Source: Rathayibacter sp. VKM Ac-2804 | Lineage (GTDB): Bacteria > Actinomycetota > Actinomycetes > Actinomycetales > Microbacteriaceae | Direction: 5' to 3' | Length of the DNA: 64,000 bases | NCBI RefSeq assembly: GCF_009866655.1 | Contig: NZ_CP047420.1 | Span: 3,038,001-3,102,000, forward strand | Shown here: in pieces, positions 16,546 to 25,728 of the stretch | Layout of the letters: the number at the start of each line of letters is the position of its first letter | Numbering within the stretch: the stretch's first letter is position 1 | Program-made: the position numbers and the translations under genes | The notes under the pieces: model-generated | What the model saw: only the letters and a program-made list of their open reading frames with translations | What the model was told of the DNA's origin: nothing | Databases searched by the model: none

Positions 16546-17832
16546 TCAGCGCTCGGGGTCGCGCTCGTCGACGGCGACGTCGTCGCGGTGGAGCTCGGCG
16601 TGCCGGTCCCACTCGGCGAGCAGCTGCTCGACGGCGGCGTGGAAGCGGGCGGTCGCGGCTCCGGGGCTCGTGTCGCCGAAGTAGTGGGCGACCCAGCGCT
16701 CCAGCCGCTCGACGGCCGCGTCGTCGTGCTCGACGCTCTCCAGCCGCGCGACGACGCCGCCGGCGTCCTCGGCGCGGAGCCACTCCGCATCGCCGAGGTA
16801 GCCGGACTCGTCGACGTCCGCCGCCGGGCTGATCGGCCGGGTCACCAGCAGCGGGCGGCCGGTCGCCAGCCGGTCGTAGACCATCGCCGAGACGTCGAGC
16901 ACCGCGACGTCGGCGGTGAGCTGCCAGCCGAGCTCCGCGGAGGTGTCGTGCACGTGCCGGGCGGCCGGATCAGCCGCGTTCGCCGCCGCGATCAGGGCGA
17001 CGATCTCGCGGGCGGCCGCCCCGTAGGCCGGGTCGACGGCGCCGCTGCGCGGGTGCGGCCGGTAGACGAGGCGGTAGCGGCGGTCGGCGAGCACGGCGCG
17101 GGTGAGCGCGACGCCGTGGGTGCGGATCGAGCCGTAGCCCGCGGCCGGGCGGTCGCCCTCCCAGGTGGGGGCGTAGAGCACGACCCGGCGCTCGTCCGCG
17201 GGGTAGGGCGTGCGGCCGGAGACGTGGTCGGCCTGCGGGCGGCCGATGGCGAGGGCTCGCTTGTCGAAGTCGAAGTCCCAGAGCACCCGGCGCAGGCGTG
17301 CGAGCGCGGCGTCCCCGGCGATGAAGCTGTAGTCGTAGGCCTTGAACTGGTTCGTCGTCATGTACATCTTGTCGCTCTCGCCGTGGTTGACGAAGACGTG
17401 CCAGCGGCGCCCGTAGCGCATCATCTGGAAGTTGCGCGCGTTCTGGTTGACGTAGAGCACGATCCGCAGCGGCTGCTCGTCGATGGCGGTCTCGAGGTCG
17501 GCGACGGAGCGCACGTGCGCGACCGGCACGGGGCTCTCACGCAGCAGCGCGCGGGTGGCGGTCGCGTTCCGGGAGAGGATCACGACCGGGTGGGTCTTCG
17601 CGAGCTCCTGCAGCGGCGCGTACCACTGGCGCAGCTGGTAGAGGTTGATGTCGCCGTCGGCGAAGTAGACGCCGATCTCGAAGACGCCGGGCGTCAGCGG
17701 CGCGCGCTCGGCGATCGCGCGGGCGACGTCGCGGCGAGCCCGCCGGGCGGTGAGCAGGTCGCGGGCCACTCCGCGCGCCAGCGTCGCGTCCCGGAGCAGG
17801 CGGGCGAGGACGTCGCGGGGTGCGGGTGTCAT
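16546..17832 (-). CDS. CDP-glycerol glycerophosphotransferase family protein
   Basis: A 428-residue member of the TagF/TagB-type GT-B family that polymerises or primes alditol-phosphate chains from CDP-activated donors. Expected landmarks are present: VNHGESDKMY (first catalytic His region), SFIAGD, VVLYAPTWEGD, LVYRPHPRSG (second His region) and the donor-binding VAVLDVSAMVYDRLATGRPLL-type segment. No membrane segment is seen; such enzymes sit on the inner membrane face. Together with the LicC-like enzyme and TagGH-like exporter about 7 kb away, it suggests a teichoic-acid-like wall polymer. The start is ATG at 17832. Confidence 0.85.
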   Translation of the reverse strand: MTPAPRDVLARLLRDATLARGVARDLLTARRARRDVARAIAERAPLTPGVFEIGVYFADGDINLYQLRQWYAPLQELAKTHPVVILSRNATATRALLRESPVPVAHVRSVADLETAIDEQPLRIVLYVNQNARNFQMMRYGRRWHVFVNHGESDKMYMTTNQFKAYDYSFIAGDAALARLRRVLWDFDFDKRALAIGRPQADHVSGRTPYPADERRVVLYAPTWEGDRPAAGYGSIRTHGVALTRAVLADRRYRLVYRPHPRSGAVDPAYGAAAREIVALIAAANAADPAARHVHDTSAELGWQLTADVAVLDVSAMVYDRLATGRPLLVTRPISPAADVDESGYLGDAEWLRAEDAGGVVARLESVEHDDAAVERLERWVAHYFGDTSPGAATARFHAAVEQLLAEWDRHAELHRDDVAVDERDPER

Positions 17833-17863
17833 CGGTCCAGGCTACAAGCCCGGGTTCTGCCTG

Positions 17864-17929
17864 CCGATCGAGCAGTCGGAGCGGCGACCAGCATGTGGTG
17901 GGCCCTTGCGAGGCTGCTCGGCCAGCAGG
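17864..17929. repeat. Decayed dispersed-repeat remnants
   Basis: GATCGAGCAG, GACCAGCATG and GCTCGGCCAGCAGG fragments match pieces of the dispersed repeat but the hairpin core is lost. It sits in the gap between the CDP-glycerol transferase-like gene and amylosucrase. Confidence 0.5.
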
Positions 17930-17948
17930 GATCGGTGTCCTCCGGCAC

Positions 17949-19898
17949 TCAGGGCGCCGGGGTCACCCGGAGCCAGACGAACTGCAGGGGCGCGAGGCGG
18001 AAGCCCTCGCGCAGGTCGACGGCGATCTCGGTGACCAGGTCGAGCGCCGCCGGCGCGAAGCCGCCGAAGCGCTCCGGAGCGATCTCCTGCGCCTCGTCCG
18101 AGACGTTCGCGAGGACGAGCACCGCCTCGCCGTCGCCCGGGCGCTGGTAGCCGAGCACGTGGTCGTTCACCGCGTCGAAGACCGTGAGGGCGTTCCCCGC
18201 GAACAGGTCGGTCCGCTTGCGGACCGCGATCAGGTGCAGCAGCCCGCCGAAGATCTCGGCGGCGTCGGCACCCGGGGTCTCGCGCTCGGCGTAGCGGGCA
18301 GCGGGCCGGCGGGGCCGGTTCACCCAGCGGGAGTCCCCCGCGGTACTCGGATCGTCCAGGTAGCCGTGGTCGTTCAGCTGGCCGACCTCGTCGCCGAGGT
18401 AGAGCAGCGGCAGCCCGCCGGTGCTGAGCGCGATCGAGTGGGCGAGCAGCACCCGGTCGATTCCGTACGGGTCGCCCGCCTCGACTCCCGCGAGCGAGGC
18501 GGTCGTGCCGGACACGCGCCGGTCGCCCGTCCGCGGGTTCTCCTGGAACGGCACGCCCCGGGCGAAGGTCCCCTCGAAGCGGTCGGTGTAGAAGTCGTTG
18601 AGGAAGCGCCGGTGCCCGGCCGCGTCGATGCCGAACTCGGCCGCGTCCTCGTCGGCGAAGGTCCAGCCGATGTCGTCGTGCCCGCGGACGTAGTTGACCC
18701 ACGCCGTGCCGGCCGGCAGCGCGTGGCGCCGCTCGAGGGCCTGGGCGAGCAGCCGGACGTCGCGCGTCGCGAGCGCCTCCCAGGTCAGGGCCATCTGCAG
18801 CGGGTTGTAGGAGAGCTGGCACTCCTCGAGGTCGATGTACTCGATCACCTCGTCGGGGTGCACGATCGCCTCGGACTTGAACAGCAGCGACGGCGCGGCG
18901 AGCCGGCAGACCTCGTTGAACGCGCGCAGCAGCAGGTGCGCCTCGGGCTGCGACTCGCAGGTGGTGCCGAGCTCCTTCCAGATGAAGGCGACCGCGTCCA
19001 TCCGCAGCGCGTCGACGCCCTGATTGGCGAGGAAGAGCATCTCGCCGGCCATCGCGCGGAAGACCTCGGGGTTCGAGTAGTTGAGGTCCCACTGGTAGCG
19101 GTGGAACGTCGCCCACACCCAGCGCCCGTCCTCGAGCGGCACGAAGGAGCCGGGGTGGTCGTCCGGGAAGATCTCGCGGGTGGTGCCCTCGAACGCGTCG
19201 GGCTGCTCGCGATCCGGGAAGATCCAGTAGTAGTCCTCGTAGCGCTGCTCGCCCGCGAGCGCCTTCCGCGCCCACTCGTGCTCGTTCGAGGTGTGGTTGA
19301 AGACGAAGTCGACGACCAGCGCGATGCCGTGCTCGCGCAGCTCGCCCGCGAGCAGTCGCAGATCGTCCATGTCGCCGAGGTCAGGGCGCACGCGGCGGTA
19401 GCTGGACACCGCGTAGCCGCCGTCCGACTCCCCCTCCGGAGCATCGAAGACCGGCATCAGGTGCAGGTAGTTCAGCCCGATCTGGCGGAAGTACGGGATC
19501 TCGGCGCGCAGCCCCGCGAGGTCGCCGGCGAAGCGGTCGACGTAGCAGACGCCGCCGAGGGCCTTGTTGGAGAGGAACCAGTCCGGGTGCTGCCCGCGGG
19601 CGCGATCGAGCGCGCGCAGGTCCTCCGGGCGCTCCTGCCAGGAGGTCGCGGCGAGCTCGACCAGGGCGACGATCTGCTCGACGAGGTCGTCGCGGCGCGC
19701 GTAGACCGCGGCGAGCAGGTCGACCAGGCGCGGGAGGCGCGCGTCGAGCCGCGCCTGGAACTCCGGATCGGCGACTGCTCCGCCGACGGTGTTCACGCGG
19801 GAGCGCACGGCCGTGATCAGGTCGTCGGGGGTGGGCACCGGCTCGTCCAGCACTGCACCGGGCAGAGCTGTCGAGGGGGGCTGCGTCGAATCGAACAC
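17949..19898 (-). CDS. Amylosucrase-like GH13 enzyme
   Basis: A 649-residue glucosyltransferase. Amylosucrase transfers glucose from sucrose to an alpha-1,4-glucan and releases fructose. It has the amylosucrase-type all-helical N domain (1-about 110) and the (beta/alpha)8 barrel with DFVFNHTSNEHEW (about 197-209), nucleophile Asp301 in LRMDAVAF, acid/base Glu343 in FKSEAIV, and Asp408 in RGHDDIGW, closely matching the amylosucrase spacing. No signal peptide, so it works on sucrose inside the cell. Sucrose hydrolase is a possible alternative. The start is GTG at 19898 with GGAAGGAC upstream. Confidence 0.88.
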   Translation of the reverse strand: MFDSTQPPSTALPGAVLDEPVPTPDDLITAVRSRVNTVGGAVADPEFQARLDARLPRLVDLLAAVYARRDDLVEQIVALVELAATSWQERPEDLRALDRARGQHPDWFLSNKALGGVCYVDRFAGDLAGLRAEIPYFRQIGLNYLHLMPVFDAPEGESDGGYAVSSYRRVRPDLGDMDDLRLLAGELREHGIALVVDFVFNHTSNEHEWARKALAGEQRYEDYYWIFPDREQPDAFEGTTREIFPDDHPGSFVPLEDGRWVWATFHRYQWDLNYSNPEVFRAMAGEMLFLANQGVDALRMDAVAFIWKELGTTCESQPEAHLLLRAFNEVCRLAAPSLLFKSEAIVHPDEVIEYIDLEECQLSYNPLQMALTWEALATRDVRLLAQALERRHALPAGTAWVNYVRGHDDIGWTFADEDAAEFGIDAAGHRRFLNDFYTDRFEGTFARGVPFQENPRTGDRRVSGTTASLAGVEAGDPYGIDRVLLAHSIALSTGGLPLLYLGDEVGQLNDHGYLDDPSTAGDSRWVNRPRRPAARYAERETPGADAAEIFGGLLHLIAVRKRTDLFAGNALTVFDAVNDHVLGYQRPGDGEAVLVLANVSDEAQEIAPERFGGFAPAALDLVTEIAVDLREGFRLAPLQFVWLRVTPAP

Positions 19899-19948
19899 CG
19901 TCGTCCTTCCGAGGGGCGTCCGCCCGGCGGGGGGCGGATTCCCCGATG

Positions 19949-20842
19949 CTAGACGATCGGGGGACGCCCGGCGACCGTCATGCGCAGCAGCGTCCGGCCT
20001 GCCACAATGCGGCGCTCCCCGGGGTCGGCGGTCCAGCCCTCGCGCCAGCCGGCGAACCAGGCCCGCAGCGCCCGGCGGTCGTTCCGCCAGCGCAGGCACT
20101 GGATCGCGGTCCACGAGCCGACGTAGGCGAGCGCGAGCGGAGCCGGCAGAGAGCGCCGGGCGAGCCACACCCGGTTGCGGGCGTTCAGCCGGTAGTAGTC
20201 GGCGTGCCGGGTCTGCTGGATCACCGGGTGCTGAGCGACGAGCTCGCCCGCGTACCAGGTGCTGCGCCCGGTGTCCCAGACCCGCCAGGCCAGCTCGATG
20301 CCCTCGTGCGCGTAGAAGAAGGGAGCCGCCCAGCCGCCGGTCTGCTCGAAGACGTCGCGCCGCAGCACGACCGCGCCCTCCCAGACCGAGAACACCGGTC
20401 CGGAGCGGCGCGGGTCGCCCTTGAGGATGCGCGGGGTCCAGCGGCGGGGCGCGGGAGTGCCGTCGACGCTGTCGACCCGCGGTTGCACCATGCCGATCCG
20501 GCGCGGCGAGGCGAGCAGCGCGACCGCGTCGCGGAGGAAGCTCGGCGACGGCACGCGCGCGTCGTCGTCGAGGAAGAACAGGTAGTCGCCCGCGACGACC
20601 GGCACGCCGGCGTTGCGGCCGGCCGGGATGCCGAGGTTCTCCGGCAGGGCGAGCGCGCGGACGCCGTCCGGCAGGTCCTCGGGCGCCCAGCCGTTGCCGA
20701 CGCAGACGACGTCGAGTTCGACCCCCTCCTGCGCGAGGACGCTCGCGAGCCCGGCCGCCAGGTCGTCGGGGCGCGTGCCCTGGGTGAGCACGACGACGCC
20801 GACGCGCGGCACCGCGCCGGTCACCCGCTCAGGACCGGACAC
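19949..20842 (-). CDS. Glycosyltransferase family 2
   Basis: A soluble GT-A enzyme of about 297 residues. VGVVVLTQGTRPDDL opens the nucleotide-sugar domain, PENLGIPAGRNAGV is the GT2 motif, and FFLDDDARV holds the DXD metal site. HEGIELAWR supplies the likely catalytic base region. It resembles rhamnosyl/galactosyl-type GT2s; the sugar is unknown. It is the last gene of a three-gene group with the CDP-alcohol transferase (14-base overlap) and a second GT2. The start may be GTG 20842 or GTG 20824, both weak. Confidence 0.87.
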   Translation of the reverse strand: MSGPERVTGAVPRVGVVVLTQGTRPDDLAAGLASVLAQEGVELDVVCVGNGWAPEDLPDGVRALALPENLGIPAGRNAGVPVVAGDYLFFLDDDARVPSPSFLRDAVALLASPRRIGMVQPRVDSVDGTPAPRRWTPRILKGDPRRSGPVFSVWEGAVVLRRDVFEQTGGWAAPFFYAHEGIELAWRVWDTGRSTWYAGELVAQHPVIQQTRHADYYRLNARNRVWLARRSLPAPLALAYVGSWTAIQCLRWRNDRRALRAWFAGWREGWTADPGERRIVAGRTLLRMTVAGRPPIV

Positions 20843-21629
20843 GCTTGGAGGCCATGATCGCGACGAAGTGGCCGACGAGCGCGAGGAGCGCGAGCGGCAG
20901 CAGCGCCGACACCAGCACGCGATCGGCGGTGCCGGCGCCCACCACCAGTCCGACCAGGCTCGCGGCGAAGGCCAGCATGGTCAGCTCGACCGAGTGGTAC
21001 AGCCGGTGGAACGGCAGGAACCGCGCGGCGCGGCGCAGGCGCGCGAGGGACGAGGAGGACGGCGTCGCCTCCCCCTTCGTGTCGGCGAGCCTGGTCAGCC
21101 CGGCGTTCGCCCGCGCGACGTGCACCATGTCGTTGAGCGCCTTGTTCAGCACGATCACCAGCGCCAGAGCGAGGCCGATCGTCGTCCACAGGAAGTCCTC
21201 GGGGGCGTCGAACGGGAGGCCGGCGGCGCGCAGACCGAGGGCGATCGGGATCAGCGACTCGGTCGTGTAGTGGCCGACCTTGTCGAGGAAGACGCCCGCC
21301 GGCGACGAGGTCCGGCGCCAGCGCGCGACCTCGCCGTCGCAGCAGTCGACGAGCATCTGCAGCTGCCCGAGGATCAGCGCGAGGGCGGCGCCGGCGATCC
21401 CGGGGATCAGCAGCGCGGCGGCGGCGCTCCAGCCGACCAGGATCATCAGCCCGGTCACGCCGTTGGCCGAGATCGAGGTGCGCAGCAGCAGCATGGTCAG
21501 ATACGGCGAGAAGCGGCGCAGGTAGAGCGAGGCGGTCCAATGCTCCGCGTTGCGGCGTCCGCGGACCTCCGGCGGCTGGGCGACCGCGCGGAGCTCGGCG
21601 ATCGATCGCGGTCTGGCGGTGCTGGTCAT
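20829..21629 (-). CDS. CDP-alcohol phosphatidyltransferase family membrane protein, last motif Asp replaced
   Basis: A 266-residue polytopic membrane protein. The family motif is present as DCCDGEVARWRR, followed by GVFLDKVGH. The canonical pattern is D-x2-DG-x2-AR-x8-G-x3-D-x3-D, and the final Asp, the proposed base, is His here. Several membrane helices follow. The family joins an alcohol to a CDP-linked donor with loss of CMP, making phospholipids or inositol-type lipids. Flanked and overlapped by two glycosyltransferases (ATGA overlap upstream), so the product is probably a lipid anchor or headgroup that is then glycosylated. Confidence 0.85.
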   Translation of the reverse strand: MTSTARPRSIAELRAVAQPPEVRGRRNAEHWTASLYLRRFSPYLTMLLLRTSISANGVTGLMILVGWSAAAALLIPGIAGAALALILGQLQMLVDCCDGEVARWRRTSSPAGVFLDKVGHYTTESLIPIALGLRAAGLPFDAPEDFLWTTIGLALALVIVLNKALNDMVHVARANAGLTRLADTKGEATPSSSSLARLRRAARFLPFHRLYHSVELTMLAFAASLVGLVVGAGTADRVLVSALLPLALLALVGHFVAIMASKRVRS

Positions 21630-22720
21630 GCGTCCCTCGCGGTGTCGGCGGCGGTGTCGGCCGTGCCCTGGTGGCGGTGCGCCGCGATGTTGCTGGTGAG
21701 GCCCGCGAAGCCGAGCACGAAGCCGGTGCCCCAGGCGACGTGGATCGAGGGGATCACGACGAGGAACCACAGCATCGCGCGCGGCCCGTCGGCGCGGGCG
21801 ACGGCGAGCGTCGCGGCCGCGACGAGCAGCAGGTAGCCGACCGGGACGACGAGCCCGAGCAGCAGCCACGGCGCGGCGCCGAGCAGCGCCTGCACCGCTC
21901 CGGCGACGCCGGCGAGCAGGCCCAGGGCGAGCAGCGCCACGAGGACGGGGGGTGCGAAGTAGCGGAGGGAGCGCGACGCCGGGAACAGCCGGGTCAGCTC
22001 GCCCCGCCACATCCCGGTGGAGAGGAACTGCCGCAGCAGCGCCCGCATCGACGGCCGGGGGCGGTAGGTGACGGTGAGCCGCGGCGTGAACCAGACGAGT
22101 CCGCCCGCCTCGCGCAGCCGGCGGTTGAGCTCCCAGTCCTGCCCGCGCTTGAACCGCTCGTCGAAGAGCCCGGCGCGCTCGAGGGCGGAGCGTCGGAAGA
22201 CGCCGAGGTACACGGTGTCGGCCGGACCCTCCTCGCCGCCGACGTGGTGCGGGGTGCCGCCGAGGCCGATCCGCGAGCCGTAGGCGCGGGCGACGGCGCG
22301 CTGGAACGGGGTGAGCCCCTCGGCCGCCATCACTCCCCCGACGTTCGCGGCGCCCGAGCGCTGCAGCGCCTCGACGGCGATCCGCGCGTAGTCGTGCGGG
22401 AGGACGGAGTGGGCGTCGACGCGGACGACGACGGGGTGCTGCGACGCGCGGATCGCCGCGTTCAGCCCGGCGGGAGTCGAGCCGACGGGGTTGGCGACGA
22501 CGCGGATCCGCTCGTCGGCGGCGCTGAGCTCGGCGACGAGCCGCTCGGTGCCGTCGATGCTCGGCGCCAGCGCGAGGACGACGTCGAACGGGCCGGCGTA
22601 GTCCTGAGCGAGCAGCGAGTCGACCGCCGCCCGCACGTGGGTGACCTCGTTGAGCACGGGCATCACGTAGGAGACGCCGGGCAGATCGGGGAGGTCGTCC
22701 GTCGGGATCTCGGGCTGCAT
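21626..22720 (-). CDS. Glycosyltransferase family 2 with C-terminal membrane helices (ExoA-like)
   Basis: A 364-residue membrane-bound GT2. VSYVMPVLNEVTHV begins the GT-A domain, VVVRVDAHSVLP carries the DXD-like site, and KRGQDWELNRRLREAGG holds the catalytic Asp and the QxxRW-like region. The last 110 residues contain three to four membrane helices. Similar proteins (succinoglycan ExoA type) act on lipid-linked acceptors. It is the first gene of the three-gene group. I prefer ATG at 22720; an in-frame GTG at 22774 would add 18 Pro/Arg-rich residues. Confidence 0.87.
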   Translation of the reverse strand: MQPEIPTDDLPDLPGVSYVMPVLNEVTHVRAAVDSLLAQDYAGPFDVVLALAPSIDGTERLVAELSAADERIRVVANPVGSTPAGLNAAIRASQHPVVVRVDAHSVLPHDYARIAVEALQRSGAANVGGVMAAEGLTPFQRAVARAYGSRIGLGGTPHHVGGEEGPADTVYLGVFRRSALERAGLFDERFKRGQDWELNRRLREAGGLVWFTPRLTVTYRPRPSMRALLRQFLSTGMWRGELTRLFPASRSLRYFAPPVLVALLALGLLAGVAGAVQALLGAAPWLLLGLVVPVGYLLLVAAATLAVARADGPRAMLWFLVVIPSIHVAWGTGFVLGFAGLTSNIAAHRHQGTADTAADTARDA

Positions 22721-22805
22721 GGGTCCAGTTCGTGAGGCGGGGCCGGGCGTCCTGACCGGACGCGGGCGCCCCACACTACCAGCGGCCCGCGCGCCGCCCC
22801 GCGGA

Positions 22806-22849
22806 CGAGCAGCCGCCCCCGGGGACGGATCCCCGGGGGCGGCTGCTCG
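22806..22849 (-). terminator. Perfect 20-bp hairpin downstream of htrA
   Basis: The arm at 22806-22825 is exactly complementary to 22830-22849 around a CGGA loop, starting 13 bases after the htrA stop. The very stable stem has no T tract, as is usual in this genome, and separates htrA from the glycosyltransferase group. Confidence 0.75.
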
Positions 22850-22861
22850 GTGCGGAGAGGG

Positions 22862-24397
22862 TCAGCTGGTGGCCATCGTGCCCAGCGTGACGTCGAGCTC
22901 GAAGGTCTTGCCGCCGCGCACGTAGGTCAGCTGGACGTCCGCGCCCGCGGCCTGCGCGCGCACCTGGGCGGTGAGGTCGGAGGCGCTCGTGATCGGCGTC
23001 CCGGCCACTCCGGTGACGATGTCGCCCGCGGCGAGACCGGCGGCCTGGGCGGCTCCGCCGCTGGTCACCTCCTGGATCCTCGCGCCGAGGACGTCCTCGG
23101 TGGAGTCCGAGACGCTCGCGCCGAGGAGGCCGTGCGTGGCGGAGCCGTTCGCGATGATCTCCTTCGCGACGCGCTCGGCGACCGCGCTGGGGACGGCGAA
23201 GCCGACGCCGATGTTGCCCGACTGCCCGCTCGACCCCGAGGACTGACCGGCGCTCGCGATCGCCACGTTGACGCCGATCAGCTCGCCGTCGCTGTCGAGC
23301 AGCGCGCCGCCCGAGTTGCCGGGGTTGATCGCCGCATCGGTCTGGATGACGGGCAGCGAGATGGTGCTCGTCGCGGGCGTCTGCTGGGTCTGCCCGGGGA
23401 TGTCGAAGTTGAACGGGCTCTCGGTGCCGCCGCTCGAGCTGTCGCCCGAGTCGTCGGGGGCGGCCGAGGAGGCGACCTGGATGCTGCGGTTCAGCGCGCT
23501 CACGATGCCGTCGGTGACGGTGCCGGAGAGGCCGAGCGGAGCGCCGATCGCGACGGCGGTGTCGCCGACGTTGACCTCGGAGGAGTCCGCGAAGGTGATC
23601 GGGACCAGGTCGGTCGCGTCCGCCAGCTTGATCACGGCGAGATCCAGCGTCGGGTCGGTGCCGACGATCGTCGCGGTGAAGATGCGGCCGTCCGACGTGG
23701 TGACGGAGACCGCGCCGTCCGAGATCTGGCCGTCGAGGGTGACGACGTGGGTGTTGGTGAGGACGTAGCCGTCCTTCGAGAGGACGATGCCCGATCCGGT
23801 GCCCGACGAGGAGCTGCCGGCGACGGCGATCGTCACGACGCTCGGGGTGGCCTTGGCGGCGACGGCGGTCGCGGTGGTCGCGTCCTCGGCGTTGTTCACC
23901 GTGATGGTCTGCGAGCCGCTGGAGGACACCACGCGGGTGCCGGCTCCGTTGGAGGCGGACCAGAGGCCGAAGACGCCGGCGCCGGCGACCCCGCCGACGA
24001 CCGCGCCGATGGCGAGGGCCGCGACGACGCCGACTCCGGCGCGGCGCTTGGTCGCAGCGGTCGAGCCGAGCGGGGGCTGGCCGCCGCCGAAGGAGCCGTT
24101 CTCGCCGACGGGCGGCTGCTCGGTGCTCTGCACCGTGTGCGCGGCCGGAGGCGCGAACTGGCCGTAGCGCGGGGTCGGCGGGACCGGCTGCGCCTGGTTG
24201 CCCTCCGCGGAGTTCGAAGTGTAGGACGGGAGGGGCTCGGTGGCCCCGGTGGACGACGACGGCGCTCCGGTGCCCGCGGGGGAGGTGGGCTGTCCGGGGG
24301 TGTGCTCGCCGGAGATGGGCTGGTTCGCCTCGTGGCGGCGATCCTCCGGCGTGCGGGGATCCTCCGGCTGACGAGGACCGTCGTGACTCTCGGTCAT
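22862..24397 (-). CDS. HtrA/DegP-like trypsin-type serine protease with PDZ domain
   Basis: A membrane-anchored envelope protease of 511 residues. The N-terminal 118 residues are a polar, Pro/Gly/Ser/Gln-rich cytosolic region; one membrane helix lies at about 121-145. The protease domain carries His217 (TNTHVV), Asp252 (LDLAVI) and Ser362 (GNSGGAL). A single PDZ domain lies at about 425-508. A Ser/Gly-rich insert (about 309-345) enlarges a surface loop. Such proteins degrade or refold damaged exported proteins. The start is ATG at 24397 with GGAAGGAGC upstream; an earlier GTG at 24505 would run into the promoter region. Confidence 0.94.
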   Translation of the reverse strand: MTESHDGPRQPEDPRTPEDRRHEANQPISGEHTPGQPTSPAGTGAPSSSTGATEPLPSYTSNSAEGNQAQPVPPTPRYGQFAPPAAHTVQSTEQPPVGENGSFGGGQPPLGSTAATKRRAGVGVVAALAIGAVVGGVAGAGVFGLWSASNGAGTRVVSSSGSQTITVNNAEDATTATAVAAKATPSVVTIAVAGSSSSGTGSGIVLSKDGYVLTNTHVVTLDGQISDGAVSVTTSDGRIFTATIVGTDPTLDLAVIKLADATDLVPITFADSSEVNVGDTAVAIGAPLGLSGTVTDGIVSALNRSIQVASSAAPDDSGDSSSGGTESPFNFDIPGQTQQTPATSTISLPVIQTDAAINPGNSGGALLDSDGELIGVNVAIASAGQSSGSSGQSGNIGVGFAVPSAVAERVAKEIIANGSATHGLLGASVSDSTEDVLGARIQEVTSGGAAQAAGLAAGDIVTGVAGTPITSASDLTAQVRAQAAGADVQLTYVRGGKTFELDVTLGTMATS

Positions 24398-24525
24398 GGG
24401 TGGTGCTCCTTCCAAGCGGGGATAGCTTGACCAGCGAACCTGTGCGTTCCTTATGACGGGCCTGCGAGCGGCACGCCAATGCCCGAGGGGCGCGGGAGCG
24501 GCCACTCAGCCACCAGACTGGCGGG

Positions 24526-25728
24526 GTGAGCATCCCCGGATCCTGGACCCGCGCCGCCGCCGGCGCCGGTCTTCTCGGCCCGAGCGGCGAGGTCGCCGCC
24601 ACCGTCTTCAGCGAGATGAGCGCGCTCGCCGCGCGGACCGGGGCGATCAACCTCGGCCAGGGCTTCCCGGACGAGGACGGTCCGCAGGAGGTGCTCGAGG
24701 CCGCGCGCGCGGCGATCTCCGCAGGCCTCAACCAGTACCCGCCCGGGCTCGGCTTCCCGGTGCTCCGCGAGGCCGTCTCCGCGCACCAGCGGCGGTTCTA
24801 CGATCTCGCCGTCGACCCGGACGGCGAGGTGCTGGTCACGACGGGCGCCACGGAGGCGCTCGCCGCGACGCTGCTCGCGCTCCTCGAGCCCGGTGACGAG
24901 GTCGTCACCTTCACTCCGCACTACGACGCCTACGGCGCCCTGATCGCGCTGGCCGGCGGCGTGCACCGCACGGTCCCGCTGCGCGGTGCGGACTTCCACG
25001 TCGACCACGAGGAGCTCGCCGCCGCGGTCACCGACCATACCCGCGTCATCCTCGTCAACGATCCGCACAACCCGACCGGCTCGGTGCTGCCCGCCGAGAC
25101 GCGCGAGCTGATCGTGCGTCTCGCGCACCGGCACGACGCGCTGATCGTGACGGACGAGGTCTACGAGCACCTGCGCTTCGACGGCGCCCACGTGCCGATC
25201 GCGACCCTGCCCGGGGCCCGCGAGCGCACCCTCACGGTGTCGTCGGCCGGCAAGACCTTCAGCACCACCGGCTGGAAGATCGGCTGGATCACCGGCCCGC
25301 GCGAGCTGATCACGGCGGTGCTCGCCGTGAAGCAGTTCCTGACCTACGTCAGCGGATCGCCGTTCCAGGGCGCGATCGCCGTCGGCCTGGAGCTCCCCGA
25401 CTCCTTCTTCACCGGTATCGCGACGACCCTGGAGCGCAAGCGCGACGTGCTGTCGGCAGGGCTCGCGGCGGCCGGCTTCACGGTGTCACGATCCGCGGGG
25501 TCGTACTTCGTCGTCGCCGACGCCACTCCGCTCGGCTGGGACGACGGGGTCGCCTTCTGCCGGGCGCTGCCCGGGCTGACCGGAGTGGTCGCGGTGCCCG
25601 TGTCGGCGTTCTGCAGCGCCGCGGACGCCGACGCCTACCGCTCGCTCGTGCGGTTCGCGTTCTGCAAGCGCTTCGAGGTCCTCGACAGCGCGGCGGAGCG
25701 GCTAGCGGGACTCGCGCGCCGCGGCTGA
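24526..25728 (+). CDS. Class I/II PLP-dependent aminotransferase
   Basis: A fold-type I aminotransferase of 400 residues, close to the DapC/kynurenine-glutamine transaminase group. It has INLGQGFPDEDGP and the conserved LNQYPPGLG near the N terminus, VNDPHNPTGS, TDEVYEHLRFDG, and the PLP-lysine segment SSAGKTFSTTGWKIGW. The start is GTG at 24526, divergent from htrA across a 128-base gap. Its 3' end overlaps the convergent nitrilase-family gene by 27 bases. The true amino-acid substrate is not readable. Confidence 0.9.
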   Translation: MSIPGSWTRAAAGAGLLGPSGEVAATVFSEMSALAARTGAINLGQGFPDEDGPQEVLEAARAAISAGLNQYPPGLGFPVLREAVSAHQRRFYDLAVDPDGEVLVTTGATEALAATLLALLEPGDEVVTFTPHYDAYGALIALAGGVHRTVPLRGADFHVDHEELAAAVTDHTRVILVNDPHNPTGSVLPAETRELIVRLAHRHDALIVTDEVYEHLRFDGAHVPIATLPGARERTLTVSSAGKTFSTTGWKIGWITGPRELITAVLAVKQFLTYVSGSPFQGAIAVGLELPDSFFTGIATTLERKRDVLSAGLAAAGFTVSRSAGSYFVVADATPLGWDDGVAFCRALPGLTGVVAVPVSAFCSAADADAYRSLVRFAFCKRFEVLDSAAERLAGLARRG

